A DNA stretch of 64,000 bases from Ruegeria conchae (GCF_000192475.1 NZ_AEYW01000024.1:1-64000), one strand, 5' to 3'; counted from the first letter of the stretch, positions 36,729 through 46,834 are shown. The notes: generated from the letters alone by a model not told the origin. A program made the numbers and translations.

Positions 36729-37762
36729 GCCTGCTTGCCGAGCTGGCGGCAGACCCTGAAAGGCATCATGTCTTTCAGGCGCTTCGGGTGATCGAGGCGC
36801 ATTATTCCGATGCACCGAGGTTGGGCGAATCCCGCCGTCCGCGCGAAGACAAAGTGCGGTTGGGACAGGATGTGTCGCTGGCCTTTCCTCCCAATACTCT
36901 AACCCGTTTTGAACCGGCGTCAGAAAACGCACCCGGCAAGCTGAACAACCTATTCTTTGGTTTCTTCGGCCCGCAAGGCCCTTTGCCGTTGCACTTGACG
37001 GAATTCGCCCGCGACCGGCAACGTAATCACCGCGATCCTACTTTTGTCGCTTTTGCCGACATGCTGACGCACCGAATGATGAGCTTGCTGTACCGCGCAT
37101 GGTCAGCAGCCGAACCGGCCCCCAGCTTTGATCGTGGGGATGATCCGTTCGAACAGCGGGTGGCTGCTTTGGCCGGTTTTAAAGGGCAGTCGTTCGTAGA
37201 TCGCGATGCGATGTCGGACATTCTACGCCGATTTTTCGCCGGGCATCTGGGGTCGGGCACCAAGACAGCTGAAGGTCTAATCGCGATACTGTCCGACTAT
37301 TTCGGCGTCGAGGCACACATCCAACAATTTGTAGGATCCTGGTTGGAACTTGAGCCCGATGATACCTGGCAACTGGGTGGACCCGCTCGTCTGGGACAGT
37401 CAACCAGCATCGGGAGCCGGGTTTGGTCTCGGTCGGCCAAATTTCGAATCCGGATAGGGCCGGTTTCACTAGAAGACTACAAACGCCTGCTTCCCGGCGG
37501 CCTGTCGCAGCAGCGGTTAGAGGCGATCCTACGCACCTATGTCGGCGACACTCTGGATTGGGAGATCAATCTGGTTCTGGCCGGTGACGAAGTGCCCCGC
37601 GCATCGCTGGGCGGCACGACGCAGCTGGGTCACACAAGCTGGATCAAAAGCCGCGATGAAGCGGACACAACCCAGCCGGATGCAGATGATCTGATCCTGT
37701 ACCCCGGCTACACGACACAAGAATTCGAGGCCAAAGAACCGGCCCCCAACGAGAGGTATTGA
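36692..37762 (+). CDS. tssG: T6SS baseplate protein TssG
   Basis: A 356-residue VasB/ImpH-type protein, with the N-terminal LSLLAELAADPERHHVFQALRVIEAHY, then VRLGQDVSLAFPPNTL, FFGPQGPLPLHLTEFARD and the C-terminal LGHTSWI segment. It bridges TssF and TssK in the wedge complex. The stop is just before the clpV ATG. Confidence 0.93.
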   Translation: MATSSRPGQDHLSLLAELAADPERHHVFQALRVIEAHYSDAPRLGESRRPREDKVRLGQDVSLAFPPNTLTRFEPASENAPGKLNNLFFGFFGPQGPLPLHLTEFARDRQRNHRDPTFVAFADMLTHRMMSLLYRAWSAAEPAPSFDRGDDPFEQRVAALAGFKGQSFVDRDAMSDILRRFFAGHLGSGTKTAEGLIAILSDYFGVEAHIQQFVGSWLELEPDDTWQLGGPARLGQSTSIGSRVWSRSAKFRIRIGPVSLEDYKRLLPGGLSQQRLEAILRTYVGDTLDWEINLVLAGDEVPRASLGGTTQLGHTSWIKSRDEADTTQPDADDLILYPGYTTQEFEAKEPAPNERY

Positions 37763-37764
37763 AT

Positions 37765-40482
37765 ATGACGGAAATCAGCCGTGTTTCGCTTTTCGGCAAG
37801 CTAAACAAGCTGGGCTATCAAGCGATCGAAGGGGCCACTGTATTTTGCAAGATGCGGGGCAATCCTTATGTCGAGATCCAGCATTGGTTGCATCAAATCC
37901 TCAATGGCCAAGACAGCGACATTCACCGGATCATCCAGCACTATGATCTGGATCCGGGCAAGATCGCGTCGGAACTGACCCGCAGTCTGGATATGCTGCC
38001 GCGCGGGGCGTCCTCGATCTCGGACCTCTCCGACCACTTAATGGATGCGATGGAACGCGGCTGGGTCTGGGGGTCGCTTTTGTACTCCGATAGCAAAGTA
38101 CGCACGGGTTATCTGATTTTGGGCATGCTCAAGACGCCCGCACTGCGCAACATTCTGGGCAGTATGTCGCCCGAGCTCGCGAAGATAGGCGCAGATGATC
38201 TGGCCGACAGCTTTGCCGAGGCGACAGATGGTTCTCCTGAGGATACGTTGGGCGCACAGGATGGTTCCAATGTTGGGGGCGGTGCCGAACCTGGTGAGGC
38301 CAGCAGTGCGATGGCACCCGGCGCGATGGGTAAAGGTGAGGCGTTGGAGCAGTTCTGCACTGACCTGACCGAACAGGCGCGCAACGGCGAGATCGATCCG
38401 ATTGTGGGTCGCGATGAGGAAATCCGTCAGATCGTCGACGTGTTAATGCGCCGCCGTCAGAACAACCCGATTTTAACTGGTGAGGCTGGCGTCGGTAAAA
38501 CGGCTGTGGTTGAAGGGTTTGCGCTGCGGATTGCCCGTGGTGACGTGCCACCTGCATTGAAGGATGTGCGCTTACTGGTGTTGGATGTGGGCCTCTTGCA
38601 GGCCGGGGCCTCGATGAAGGGAGAGTTCGAAAACCGCCTGCGTCAGGTGATTGACGAGGTGCAGGCCAGCCCGACGCCGATCGTAATGTTTGTTGATGAA
38701 ACGCATACATTGGTTGGTGCTGGTGGAGCCGCAGGGACAGGGGATGCGGCCAACCTTCTGAAACCAGCGCTCGCGCGTGGTACATTGCGTACAATCGGCG
38801 CGACTACATGGGCTGAATACAAGAAATACATCGAGAAAGACCCAGCCCTGACCCGGCGTTTTCAGGTCGTGCATGTTGAAGAGCCAGATATTCCAAAAGC
38901 TGTCCTGATGATGCGCGGTATCGCCTCGATGCTGGAGAAACACCATCGTGTGCAAGTTCTGGACGAAGGGATCGAGGCGGCGGTGACGCTTTCGGCTCGC
39001 TACATCCCCGCGCGTCAGTTGCCCGACAAATCAGTCAGCCTTTTGGACACCGCCTGTGCCCGCGTAGCGGTATCCCAGCACGCGGTTCCGGCGGAAGTCG
39101 ACGATAGCCAACGGCGGATCGAGGCATTGACGACTGAGTTGGAGATCATCGAGCGGGATGAGACAGCAGGATATGACGTAGCCGATCGGCGCGAAGCGGT
39201 GAATGCCGCGAAAGTGGCCGAGGAAGGGCGTCTGGCAGAATTGACTGGACGTTGGGACGCCGAGAAAAAGGTGGTTGAAGAAATTCTCGACCTGCGTGCC
39301 AAGCTGCGCGAGGGTGGTCAGGAGGTTGAAGGAACTGGAACAGCCGAGGGTGAAGCCGCGACCGATGAAGCCCCGGATACGCAACCCATCGACCGGGAGG
39401 CACTGCTGGCCGAATTGAAGGCCAAGAATGCAGAATTGGAAGTGTTACAAGGTGATAGCCCGCTGATTCTGCCCATCGTGGATCATCAGGCGGTGGCCAG
39501 CGTCGTCGGTGACTGGACAGGTATCCCTGTCGGCCGCATGGTCAAAGACGAAATCGAGACCATCCTGAATCTCGAAGAACGGCTGGCCAAGCGTGTGATC
39601 GGTCAGGACCACGCGATGAAGATGATCGCCAAGCGGGTTCAAACCAGCCGTGCCGGACTGGACAATCCGAACAAACCGATCGGGGTGTTCATGCTCGCTG
39701 GCACCAGTGGTGTTGGCAAAACGGAAACTGCACTGGCACTGGCCGAGGTTTTGTACGGTGGCGAACAGAACGTCATTACGATCAACATGTCCGAATATCA
39801 GGAAGCTCATACCGTCAGCAGTTTGAAAGGAGCACCTCCGGGTTATGTCGGCTACGGCGAAGGCGGTGTGCTGACCGAAGCGGTAAGACGCAAACCGTAT
39901 TCGGTAGTTCTGTTGGATGAGGTCGAAAAGGCGCATCCTGATGTACACGAAATTTTCTTTCAGGTCTTCGACAAGGGCGTGATGGAAGATGGCGAGGGTC
40001 GCGTAATTGATTTCAAGAATACTTTGATTCTGCTGACTTCGAATGTCGGGACCGAGATGATCATGGATATGTGTGCGGACCCCGACTTGATGCCCGACCC
40101 CGAGGGGATGGCCAAAGCGCTCCGTGATCCGCTGCTCAAGGTTTTCCCGCCCGCGCTTTTGGGACGTTTGGTCACGATCCCCTACTACCCGCTGAGCCCC
40201 GAAATGTTGGGCGAGATCACCAAACTGCAACTGGGCCGGATCAAAAAACGTGTTCAGGACGCTCATGGCGTGCCCTTTGAATACTCTGACTCAGTGGTCG
40301 AAGAGATCGTCAACCGTTGCCAGGAATTGGACAGCGGAGGTCGCATGATCGACGCGATTGTGACCAATACGATGCTGCCTGATATCTCGGCTGAGTTTCT
40401 TCGTCGTATGATGGAAGGGCGCGAAGTTTCAAAAGTGGTGATCGAGGTCACAGACGGCGAATTCACTTATGGGTTTGACTGA
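37765..40482 (+). CDS. clpV: T6SS sheath-recycling ATPase ClpV (TssH)
   Basis: A 905-residue HSP100 ATPase with two AAA+ modules: Walker [10 protein letters not shown] in the first and GTSGVGKTE in the second, with [13 protein letters not shown] and [25 protein letters not shown] as Walker B regions. A coiled-coil insert lies between about 450 and 580. The N-terminal Clp_N domain ([20 protein letters not shown]) is expected to bind sheath TssC. The ATG at 37765 is preferred over a TTG at 37759 that overlaps the tssG stop. It is the last standard gene before the unusual block 40545-46800. Confidence 0.95.
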   Translation: MTEISRVSLFGKLNKLGYQAIEGATVFCKMRGNPYVEIQHWLHQILNGQDSDIHRIIQHYDLDPGKIASELTRSLDMLPRGASSISDLSDHLMDAMERGWVWGSLLYSDSKVRTGYLILGMLKTPALRNILGSMSPELAKIGADDLADSFAEATDGSPEDTLGAQDGSNVGGGAEPGEASSAMAPGAMGKGEALEQFCTDLTEQARNGEIDPIVGRDEEIRQIVDVLMRRRQNNPILTGEAGVGKTAVVEGFALRIARGDVPPALKDVRLLVLDVGLLQAGASMKGEFENRLRQVIDEVQASPTPIVMFVDETHTLVGAGGAAGTGDAANLLKPALARGTLRTIGATTWAEYKKYIEKDPALTRRFQVVHVEEPDIPKAVLMMRGIASMLEKHHRVQVLDEGIEAAVTLSARYIPARQLPDKSVSLLDTACARVAVSQHAVPAEVDDSQRRIEALTTELEIIERDETAGYDVADRREAVNAAKVAEEGRLAELTGRWDAEKKVVEEILDLRAKLREGGQEVEGTGTAEGEAATDEAPDTQPIDREALLAELKAKNAELEVLQGDSPLILPIVDHQAVASVVGDWTGIPVGRMVKDEIETILNLEERLAKRVIGQDHAMKMIAKRVQTSRAGLDNPNKPIGVFMLAGTSGVGKTETALALAEVLYGGEQNVITINMSEYQEAHTVSSLKGAPPGYVGYGEGGVLTEAVRRKPYSVVLLDEVEKAHPDVHEIFFQVFDKGVMEDGEGRVIDFKNTLILLTSNVGTEMIMDMCADPDLMPDPEGMAKALRDPLLKVFPPALLGRLVTIPYYPLSPEMLGEITKLQLGRIKKRVQDAHGVPFEYSDSVVEEIVNRCQELDSGGRMIDAIVTNTMLPDISAEFLRRMMEGREVSKVVIEVTDGEFTYGFD

Positions 40483-40544
40483 CAAAGGCCGCCATTCGGA
40501 CGGATCATAACTCAATAGAAAATCGCCAGTGGAGGAGTCCCAAG

Positions 40545-41780
40545 ATGGCAAAGACAACAGTTACCAAGCATAAGTTTTACGTCGTCGATCTGATCCGGTC
40601 GAAGCCAAAGCTTGAGTACATCGAAATCCCGAAATACCGTGTTGATGTTGAATTCGAGATCACGAAATCGGGTAAGCTGAAAAAGCCCGCACCGGTACCC
40701 TCAACCGCGCTGAAACGTCTGGAAGATGCCGGCATGAAGGTGCTGGAGGATTACGAAAAGACGATCACTCAAGAGGCTGTCCGGCTCGACAAAAAAGTCG
40801 GGGAGTTGATGAAGACGCCTGGGAAAAAGTCTCAGGACGAGGCGGAAAAGCTGATCCAGGGCGTCAATCAGTCGATCAAGAATGCCATGGCCTCCGCCGA
40901 AGGTGCGGCCAAGGTGGCGATCGAAAAGAAGCTGAAAGACGAAGCGAACAAAGACAAGCTGCTGAAAGAGGCGCGCATAAAAACCACGGTGAAAGTAACC
41001 ATGGGCGTCATCAAGATCAGTGGCGCAGTCGCGAGGTTGGTGGCATCTTCGGGCGCAGATGCGATGGCCTACAAGACCATTGCCAAGCAAGTGTATTCTC
41101 TGGGCAAGGAGCTTCAGCAACAGCTCAAGGGTGAGGAAAAGCTGCGCAAGGACCTGTATAAGGCAATCCAGAATTACATGAAGTTGCGTGAATCTGTCAT
41201 CATGCAGGCGGCCGAGCGACAGGGTATCACGGACACATCCGGTATTTCGCCGAAAAAGCCGTTGGAGGCGATTAAGAAATTCACCGCCAAAGCTATTGCG
41301 ATGGGTGAGGAAGTTACAAAGGGCAAAGACCCCAAGACCATCGCCAAGAACATGCTGGATTTTGCAGCGAAAGCGGTGAAAGGCAAGGCGGAGGACGCAA
41401 AGAAAGCACGCGAGAAATACCGCGAGCATACGACGAAGACTCGTCATAAAGTGGATGATCTGGGCGCTTCGGCAGACAAATTGATGAAGGCGGCCAGAGG
41501 CTCCAAGACCCTCAAAGAGGGGATCAAGTTGGGCGCTGAATGTATGAACGTCAAACGCTCGGCCAGTGAACTTTCAAAGAAGCTGGAAGATCGCGAGAAT
41601 TTCCTAAATGATATGAACGCGTTGATGGAAGGCAATGGTCTGAAAGTGGACGACACCGCGATCATCGACAAGATCAAGGCGTTGGATAAGAAAACCATCG
41701 CAACGGAAGCCAAGAACATGTTCACCAACATCAAGACCGTGAAAGGTATGATCGACAACATCAGCGACGCTGTAGGTTGA
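40545..41780 (+). CDS. Lysine-rich helical protein of unknown function in the T6SS locus
   Basis: A 411-residue protein with about 71 Lys (17%) and a strongly helical, coiled-coil-like composition, with a short beta-type N-terminus (HKFYVVDLIRSKPKLEYIEI). Around 150-170 a less charged stretch (TVKVTMGVIKISGAVARLVASSGADA) might be amphipathic. I recognise no family. It starts 62 bases after clpV behind a GGAGG site, on the same strand as the tss genes. It might be a structural partner of the extremely acidic fusion protein two genes downstream, a T6SS effector, or a nucleic-acid-like polyanion binder. No enzyme motif is seen. Confidence 0.8.
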   Translation: MAKTTVTKHKFYVVDLIRSKPKLEYIEIPKYRVDVEFEITKSGKLKKPAPVPSTALKRLEDAGMKVLEDYEKTITQEAVRLDKKVGELMKTPGKKSQDEAEKLIQGVNQSIKNAMASAEGAAKVAIEKKLKDEANKDKLLKEARIKTTVKVTMGVIKISGAVARLVASSGADAMAYKTIAKQVYSLGKELQQQLKGEEKLRKDLYKAIQNYMKLRESVIMQAAERQGITDTSGISPKKPLEAIKKFTAKAIAMGEEVTKGKDPKTIAKNMLDFAAKAVKGKAEDAKKAREKYREHTTKTRHKVDDLGASADKLMKAARGSKTLKEGIKLGAECMNVKRSASELSKKLEDRENFLNDMNALMEGNGLKVDDTAIIDKIKALDKKTIATEAKNMFTNIKTVKGMIDNISDAVG

Positions 41781-41843
41781 TCGAACCCTGACACGTTGGG
41801 CGCGCCACTTGTGCGCCCAACAGATGCTAGACGACAGGAGGCA

Positions 41844-42701
41844 ATGTTGGATACCGGTATCGAGAAGAGCGAAACGCTCCGCGACACCGTGCGTGCATTT
41901 GTTGAACGCAAGGCTGTGACCAACACCATTCTTGGCGTGATCATTTTCAATGCGATCACGCTGGGATTGTCGACTTCGGCGTCTATACAGGCCAGTGTTG
42001 GCCATCTCTTGACCACGTTTGACAGCATCGTCCTAGGTGTTTTCGTAGCCGAGTTGCTGCTGAAATTTTATGCTTACCGGCTGAGTTTCTTCAGAAATGC
42101 ATGGAACATCTTTGATCTTGTGGTCGTAACACTGGGCCTGTTGCCCAATCGCGATGGCCTTTCGGCCTTGCGAGGGCTGCGGGTCATTCGCGCCATGCGC
42201 CTTTTGTCAGTCATTCCGCAAATGCGCGCTGTGGTACAGGCGTTGCTTGATGCGTTGCCGGGCATGGGCGCAGTGATCATCATGATCTCGATCGTGTTCT
42301 ATGTCTTTGCTGTCATGGCTACGCTGATGTATGGCCCCGATTTTCCCGAATGGTTCGGCACGCTGGGCCGGTCTTTGTATTCGCTGTTCCAGATCATGAC
42401 GCTGGAAAGCTGGTCGATGGGCATCGTGCGTCCCGTGATGGAAACACATCCAACTGCGTGGTTATTCTTTGTCCCATTTATAGTCATAACTGCGTTCTCA
42501 GTGTTGAACCTGTTCATTGGTCTACTGGTCAATACGATGCAGTCAGCGGTCGAAGACGAGTCGGTCGAAGAGTTTTCGCATCTTCGTGAACTGGTACGCA
42601 GCGAAACGGACATAGTTGATGATCGCGTTAAGGAACTGCTGGTCGAAGTGAAAGCGTTGCGTCGCGAAGTTGCGGAGTTGAAAGGGCAGGGCGATGACTG
42701 A
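41844..42701 (+). CDS. Voltage-gated sodium channel of the BacNav type
   Basis: A 285-residue six-helix channel. S4 shows the Arg-every-third pattern ALRGLRVIRAMRLL (Arg110, 113, 116, 119). The selectivity filter is TLESWSM at 186-192, as in NavAb/NavMs, followed by GIVRPVM and the S6 helix (FFVPFIVITAFSVLNLFIGLLVNTMQ). After S6 there is an acidic neck and a C-terminal coiled coil (VKELLVEVKALRREVAEL) that would tetramerise. It should conduct Na+ upon depolarisation in the inner membrane. The ATG at 41844 excludes 16 non-family codons upstream. Its stop overlaps the next T6SS gene by 8 bases, so it is a true member of the operon. Confidence 0.93.
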   Translation: MLDTGIEKSETLRDTVRAFVERKAVTNTILGVIIFNAITLGLSTSASIQASVGHLLTTFDSIVLGVFVAELLLKFYAYRLSFFRNAWNIFDLVVVTLGLLPNRDGLSALRGLRVIRAMRLLSVIPQMRAVVQALLDALPGMGAVIIMISIVFYVFAVMATLMYGPDFPEWFGTLGRSLYSLFQIMTLESWSMGIVRPVMETHPTAWLFFVPFIVITAFSVLNLFIGLLVNTMQSAVEDESVEEFSHLRELVRSETDIVDDRVKELLVEVKALRREVAELKGQGDD

Positions 42702-45700
42702 CAGTTCTCAGAAATTCATTGCACGCAACAGGGCGCCGCGGGTTCAGATCGAATACGATGTCGAATTGTACGGGGCCGAGAAAAAGGTTCAGCTACCGTT
42801 CGTGATGGGAGTTCTGAGTGATCTGTCCGGGAAGTCTAAGGCCGAAGCCGTCTCGATTTCTGACCGCAAATTTCTCGAGATCGACGTCGACAATTTCGAT
42901 GAACGCATGAAGGCGATGGCTCCTCGTGTTGCGTTTTCGGTGCCCAATACTCTGACCGGTGATGGCAATCTGTCGGTGGACCTGACATTTGAGAAGATGG
43001 GTGATTTCAACCCGGCTCAGATCGCGGCCAAGATTGAACCCCTGCAGAAACTACTGGACGCGCGCACTCAGCTAGCCACGCTTATGGCCTATATGGACGG
43101 CAAGGCCGGAGCCGAGGCGTTGATCGAAAAGATTTTGGCCGATCCTGCACTGTTGGCGACGCTGGCAAGCGGCCCGGTAGAAGATCCTGACCCAGCGTCG
43201 ACACTGGATGCATTGCGGGAGTTGGCCCCCGAAGACGCCCCCGACGATCACTCGGTGGCCGAGGCATTGGCGACGCTGCCCCAAACCGAGGTCGTCGAAC
43301 AACCGGATGAGACGTCAGACGTCTTATCGAACCTATCTGTCAACGCTCCCGAAGACCCGCCTGAGGATACGTCCCTGGACGACGCTTTGGCTTCATTACC
43401 GGAAGCGATTGCAAGCGACGACGAAACCGACATGACCGCTGGCGTGCTGTCTGATCTGGCCGGTGCAGCCCCCGAAGAGGCCGTAGAAGATACTTCGGTC
43501 GAAAACGTCTTGTTTTCAGTTCCAGACGTGGCAGAGGACGAGGCGCAAGATGAGGCAACAGGCATTTTGTCCGACCTCGCAGATCAGGCCACAGATGCTG
43601 TTGCCGAGGACAATTCCCTAGAAGAGGCGCTATCGTCCCTCCCAGAGACAGAAGAAACAACCGAAACCGATTATTCCGAAATCCTGTCCGACCTTGCCGA
43701 AGCAGAGCCGGAGGTCGAGTCTGAAGACAGTAGTGTTGATGATCTGCTTGGTGAACTTGCCGAAATGTCGCCGGTTGAGGACACCGCCGAGGATAGTTTA
43801 GACAGCGATGCTCTGGCGTCGCTGCCTGATGTTGCCGAAGCCGAGGACATCGACGACAGCAGTGACATCCTGTCCGATCTCGCTGATGCTGCGCCAGATG
43901 ATGCCCTGGATGACAGCACTGTAGATGGCCTGCTGAGCGACCTCGCGGATTTGGCACCGGATGACGAAGCGCTGGAGGATACCTCCTCAGCAGACGCGTT
44001 GGCCTCGCTACCGGTCGTTGAAGAGGCCGATGACGACGACGAGAGTGATGACATACTATCCGACCTTGCCGACGATGCGCCCGAGGAGGACACTGAAGAC
44101 AGCAGCATCGATGATCTTTTGGGCGATATTGCCGACATGGCACCAGAGGACATGGATCAGGATGATGAATCGGATGATATCCTTGCAGCAATTCCGGACC
44201 TCGATAGCGCGGATGACGCAGAAGATTTAGATGATGTTCTCGGCGATCTGGCAGAGAACGTGCCCGAGGAAAGTGCGGACGACGTTGACGATTTGGATGC
44301 TTTACTAGGCGATTTGTCAGACAGCGCGACCGAGGAAGAGACCTCGGATGAGGTTGAGCTGGACGATCTGCTCGGAGACCTTGCCTTGGATGACGAGGGT
44401 TATGAGGCTACTGCGGAGGAAGCAGACGGAGACGATTTGGACCTGGATGAACTTTTCGAAGATGACTCGTCAGACGATGACAGTCCCGTATCAGAAGGTG
44501 AAGACGACAACCTCGATCTGGACGATCTACTAGACAGCGACGCGACCGAAGGAGAAGACGCTTCGAATACTTCTGAGGCGGACCTCGACGACTTGGATTT
44601 GGACAGCCTGCTTGGCGATGACGACGCGACCGGCGAAGCGGAAGAAGCTGAAGGTACCGAGACTGATCAGGACGATTTGGATTTAGACAGTCTGCTGGAC
44701 GACACGGATGAAGAAGATCCTGTGCCTGATGAGCTGGATGACCTCGATCTGGACGATCTGCTAAGCAGCGACGCGTCTGAGGATGATGACGCGGCGGATA
44801 CATCCGAGGCGGACCTCGACGATTTGGATTTGGACGACCTGTTCGACGATGAAGACTCGTCGGATGACGCATCAGGATCCGAAAGTACCGAGACTGATCT
44901 GGACGATCTTGATTTGGACAGTTTGCTGGATGACTCGGATGAAGAAGAGACTATGTCCGATGACGAATCCGAGGGCACCGATAACGAGGTCGCTTCAGAA
45001 GGGGCCAAACCGGATGGGGAACCGATGCTCGCTTTTGGTCGGATGAGCGCCGACAGGCCCGATCCTGAACGCTTGAAGCGTAGCCGTTTTCGTATAGCAG
45101 TTTTTGGCGATTTCTCGGGCCGTTCTGCGAGGGGCCAGATCGAGACGGGGGACGCCTTGGCCGCGCGCAAACCGATCCTGCTGGATCCGGATACGGTTGA
45201 GGATGTGATCGCCGGCTTCGCCACCACCCTTGTGCTGCCTATCGGAAAGGATGGCGCAGGGATTGAGGTGAAACTGAATGAACTCGACGACTTGCATCCC
45301 GACGAGCTGTTCGAAAATGTTGAGCTTTTTGAGGGTCTGGCGGGTCTGAAACGCCAGTTGAGTGCCGGAGCAACGGCGGATCACGCGGCAAAACAGCTGA
45401 CCGCATGGGGAGAGGAATTTGGCCAGGCTGTAATTCCACCGCGCAAGTCTTCGGGTGGCAACACCGTACGAGCTGATCTGAAACTGAGCGATTTTCAGAA
45501 GCTGATCGGTGATACCGGCGGTGAATTGGCGCAACCCTCTCCGGTGGACGATCTGTTGAAGCGCGTGGTTGGGCCGCATATCCACAAACTACCCAGTCCC
45601 GACGTCGCAGCTATGCAGACTGCGGTAGATGACGCGCTGAGTACGGCGATGCGGCTGGTTCTGCATCATCCCGAATTTCAGTCGGTCGAGGCGCAATGGC

Positions 45701-46800
45701 GCAGTCTGGATTTGATCGCCCGCAGCGTCGAAGATGACGATACGCTGGATGTGATCCTCTACGATGTATCCGCTGAAGAAATCGCCGCCGATCTGGCAGC
45801 CGAAGAGGATTTGGCCCAAACCGGGCTTGTGCGATTGTTGACCGAAGAGCCGCTAGATGAAGAGAACGGACGTGGAGGATATTCCGCGCTGATCGGTCTT
45901 TATACTTTCGAGGAGACACCGCCTCATGCAGAACTTCTCGGGCGCGTGGGCCGGGTTGCTGCACATGTGGATGCACCCTTTATCAGCGCTATTACACCCG
46001 CCTATCTGGACATCAAGAAAGACGACCGCCACCCATTGGTGGTCAAGGCTTGGGACACGTTCCGCATGATGCCTGAAGCCGGGCATGTCGGGCTTGCTTC
46101 GCCACGCTTTCTGCTGCGTCGGCCATACGGGGCCAAGTCCGAACCAATTTATGAGTTTGAATTCGAGGAATTCACCGAGGCTGAAGGATTGCGCGGAATG
46201 CTCTGGGCCAATCCAGCGGTGCTAGTGACGATCTTACTTGCACGGTCTTTCAAGCAGAATGGCAAAGCGATGAATTTGGGTTCAGTCATGAGCCTTGGTG
46301 GAATGCCTTATCATTTCGTAAACGACCGCTATGGCGATCAGGTGGCTCTGCCCTGCACCGAGCGCAATATCAGTTTGGACAAGCACGAACATTCGGTTCA
46401 GCGCGGTTATATGCCCCTACTGTCTGTCAAAGGGCGGGATGAGATCAGGCTGGGATCGTTCAACTCGGTTGCTGGTCAGGAGTTGCTAGGGCCGTGGTCA
46501 GGCGTCCCGGCTCCGGCGCCATCACCGGATGTGCCGGATGAGCCCGAGGCGGAAGAGGCGGTCTCGGACGATGAGTTTGATATGGATGATCTGGGTCTGG
46601 ACGATGATTCCGATCCAGATCTTGACCTCGGCGATGACGACACATCGGATCTGGATGACGATGGCTTCGACCTGGATATTGAGGACGATGACGCTGGCGG
46701 TCTGGATGATTTTCTCTCGGCATTTGATGATGATGCGGGGGATGACGGGGATGAAGATGAAATGGACCCGGAACTGGCGGCTTTGCTGGCCGATCTGTAA
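42694..46800 (+). CDS. TssB - acidic repeat linker - TssB/TssC-like fusion protein
   Basis: A 1368-residue protein. Residues 1-166 are a TssB paralogue, close to the tssB gene at 30846. About 167-777 is a low-complexity Asp/Glu/Ser/Leu linker with two repeat types: an ILSDLA-type unit with DDSxDDLL, then a DLDDLDLDSLL-type unit. From 778 (MLAFGRMSADRPDPERL) follows a TssB-like domain (RSRFRIAVFGDFSGRSARGQ), then from about 959 a TssC-like domain (HHPEFQSVEAQWRSLDLI, LGSVMSLGGMPYHFVNDRY). It lacks the usual TssC C-terminus and ends in an acidic tail (1275-1368). It overlaps the sodium-channel gene. It is probably not an ordinary sheath subunit; it may cap, tether or regulate the sheath. I know of no described protein of this layout. 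Confidence 0.88.
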   Translation: MTDSSQKFIARNRAPRVQIEYDVELYGAEKKVQLPFVMGVLSDLSGKSKAEAVSISDRKFLEIDVDNFDERMKAMAPRVAFSVPNTLTGDGNLSVDLTFEKMGDFNPAQIAAKIEPLQKLLDARTQLATLMAYMDGKAGAEALIEKILADPALLATLASGPVEDPDPASTLDALRELAPEDAPDDHSVAEALATLPQTEVVEQPDETSDVLSNLSVNAPEDPPEDTSLDDALASLPEAIASDDETDMTAGVLSDLAGAAPEEAVEDTSVENVLFSVPDVAEDEAQDEATGILSDLADQATDAVAEDNSLEEALSSLPETEETTETDYSEILSDLAEAEPEVESEDSSVDDLLGELAEMSPVEDTAEDSLDSDALASLPDVAEAEDIDDSSDILSDLADAAPDDALDDSTVDGLLSDLADLAPDDEALEDTSSADALASLPVVEEADDDDESDDILSDLADDAPEEDTEDSSIDDLLGDIADMAPEDMDQDDESDDILAAIPDLDSADDAEDLDDVLGDLAENVPEESADDVDDLDALLGDLSDSATEEETSDEVELDDLLGDLALDDEGYEATAEEADGDDLDLDELFEDDSSDDDSPVSEGEDDNLDLDDLLDSDATEGEDASNTSEADLDDLDLDSLLGDDDATGEAEEAEGTETDQDDLDLDSLLDDTDEEDPVPDELDDLDLDDLLSSDASEDDDAADTSEADLDDLDLDDLFDDEDSSDDASGSESTETDLDDLDLDSLLDDSDEEETMSDDESEGTDNEVASEGAKPDGEPMLAFGRMSADRPDPERLKRSRFRIAVFGDFSGRSARGQIETGDALAARKPILLDPDTVEDVIAGFATTLVLPIGKDGAGIEVKLNELDDLHPDELFENVELFEGLAGLKRQLSAGATADHAAKQLTAWGEEFGQAVIPPRKSSGGNTVRADLKLSDFQKLIGDTGGELAQPSPVDDLLKRVVGPHIHKLPSPDVAAMQTAVDDALSTAMRLVLHHPEFQSVEAQWRSLDLIARSVEDDDTLDVILYDVSAEEIAADLAAEEDLAQTGLVRLLTEEPLDEENGRGGYSALIGLYTFEETPPHAELLGRVGRVAAHVDAPFISAITPAYLDIKKDDRHPLVVKAWDTFRMMPEAGHVGLASPRFLLRRPYGAKSEPIYEFEFEEFTEAEGLRGMLWANPAVLVTILLARSFKQNGKAMNLGSVMSLGGMPYHFVNDRYGDQVALPCTERNISLDKHEHSVQRGYMPLLSVKGRDEIRLGSFNSVAGQELLGPWSGVPAPAPSPDVPDEPEAEEAVSDDEFDMDDLGLDDDSDPDLDLGDDDTSDLDDDGFDLDIEDDDAGGLDDFLSAFDDDAGDDGDEDEMDPELAALLADL
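43195..45020 (+). repeat. Acidic repeat-coding region of the TssB/TssC fusion
   Basis: Degenerate in-frame repeats at the protein level. The first half repeats ILSDLA followed by acidic residues and DDLL or ASLP about every 45-55 residues. The second half repeats DLDDLDLDSLL separated by acidic stretches, with near-identical DNA around 44577 and 44808. Such repeats may change in number by slippage. Confidence 0.75.
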
Positions 46801-46834
46801 CGGCGTGTCGAACGAGATTTGGAAGGAACGGTAA

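Noticed and set aside
40545..41780. Histone H1-like DNA-binding protein
   Set aside because: Although Lys-rich, it also contains many acidic and hydrophobic residues in heptad-like order and no short Lys-Ala-Pro repeats; operon context is T6SS.
43195..45020. Repeated units that could be taken for a CRISPR or other non-coding array
   Set aside because: The repeats are degenerate, in frame and translate to acidic protein units; there are no constant repeats with unique spacers.
43340..45227. Arg/Pro- and Ser-rich frames of up to 283 codons antisense to the acidic linker
   Set aside because: They arise because GAT/GAC/GAA repeats lack stop codons on the other strand; composition mirrors the acidic repeats and there are no ribosome sites or motifs.
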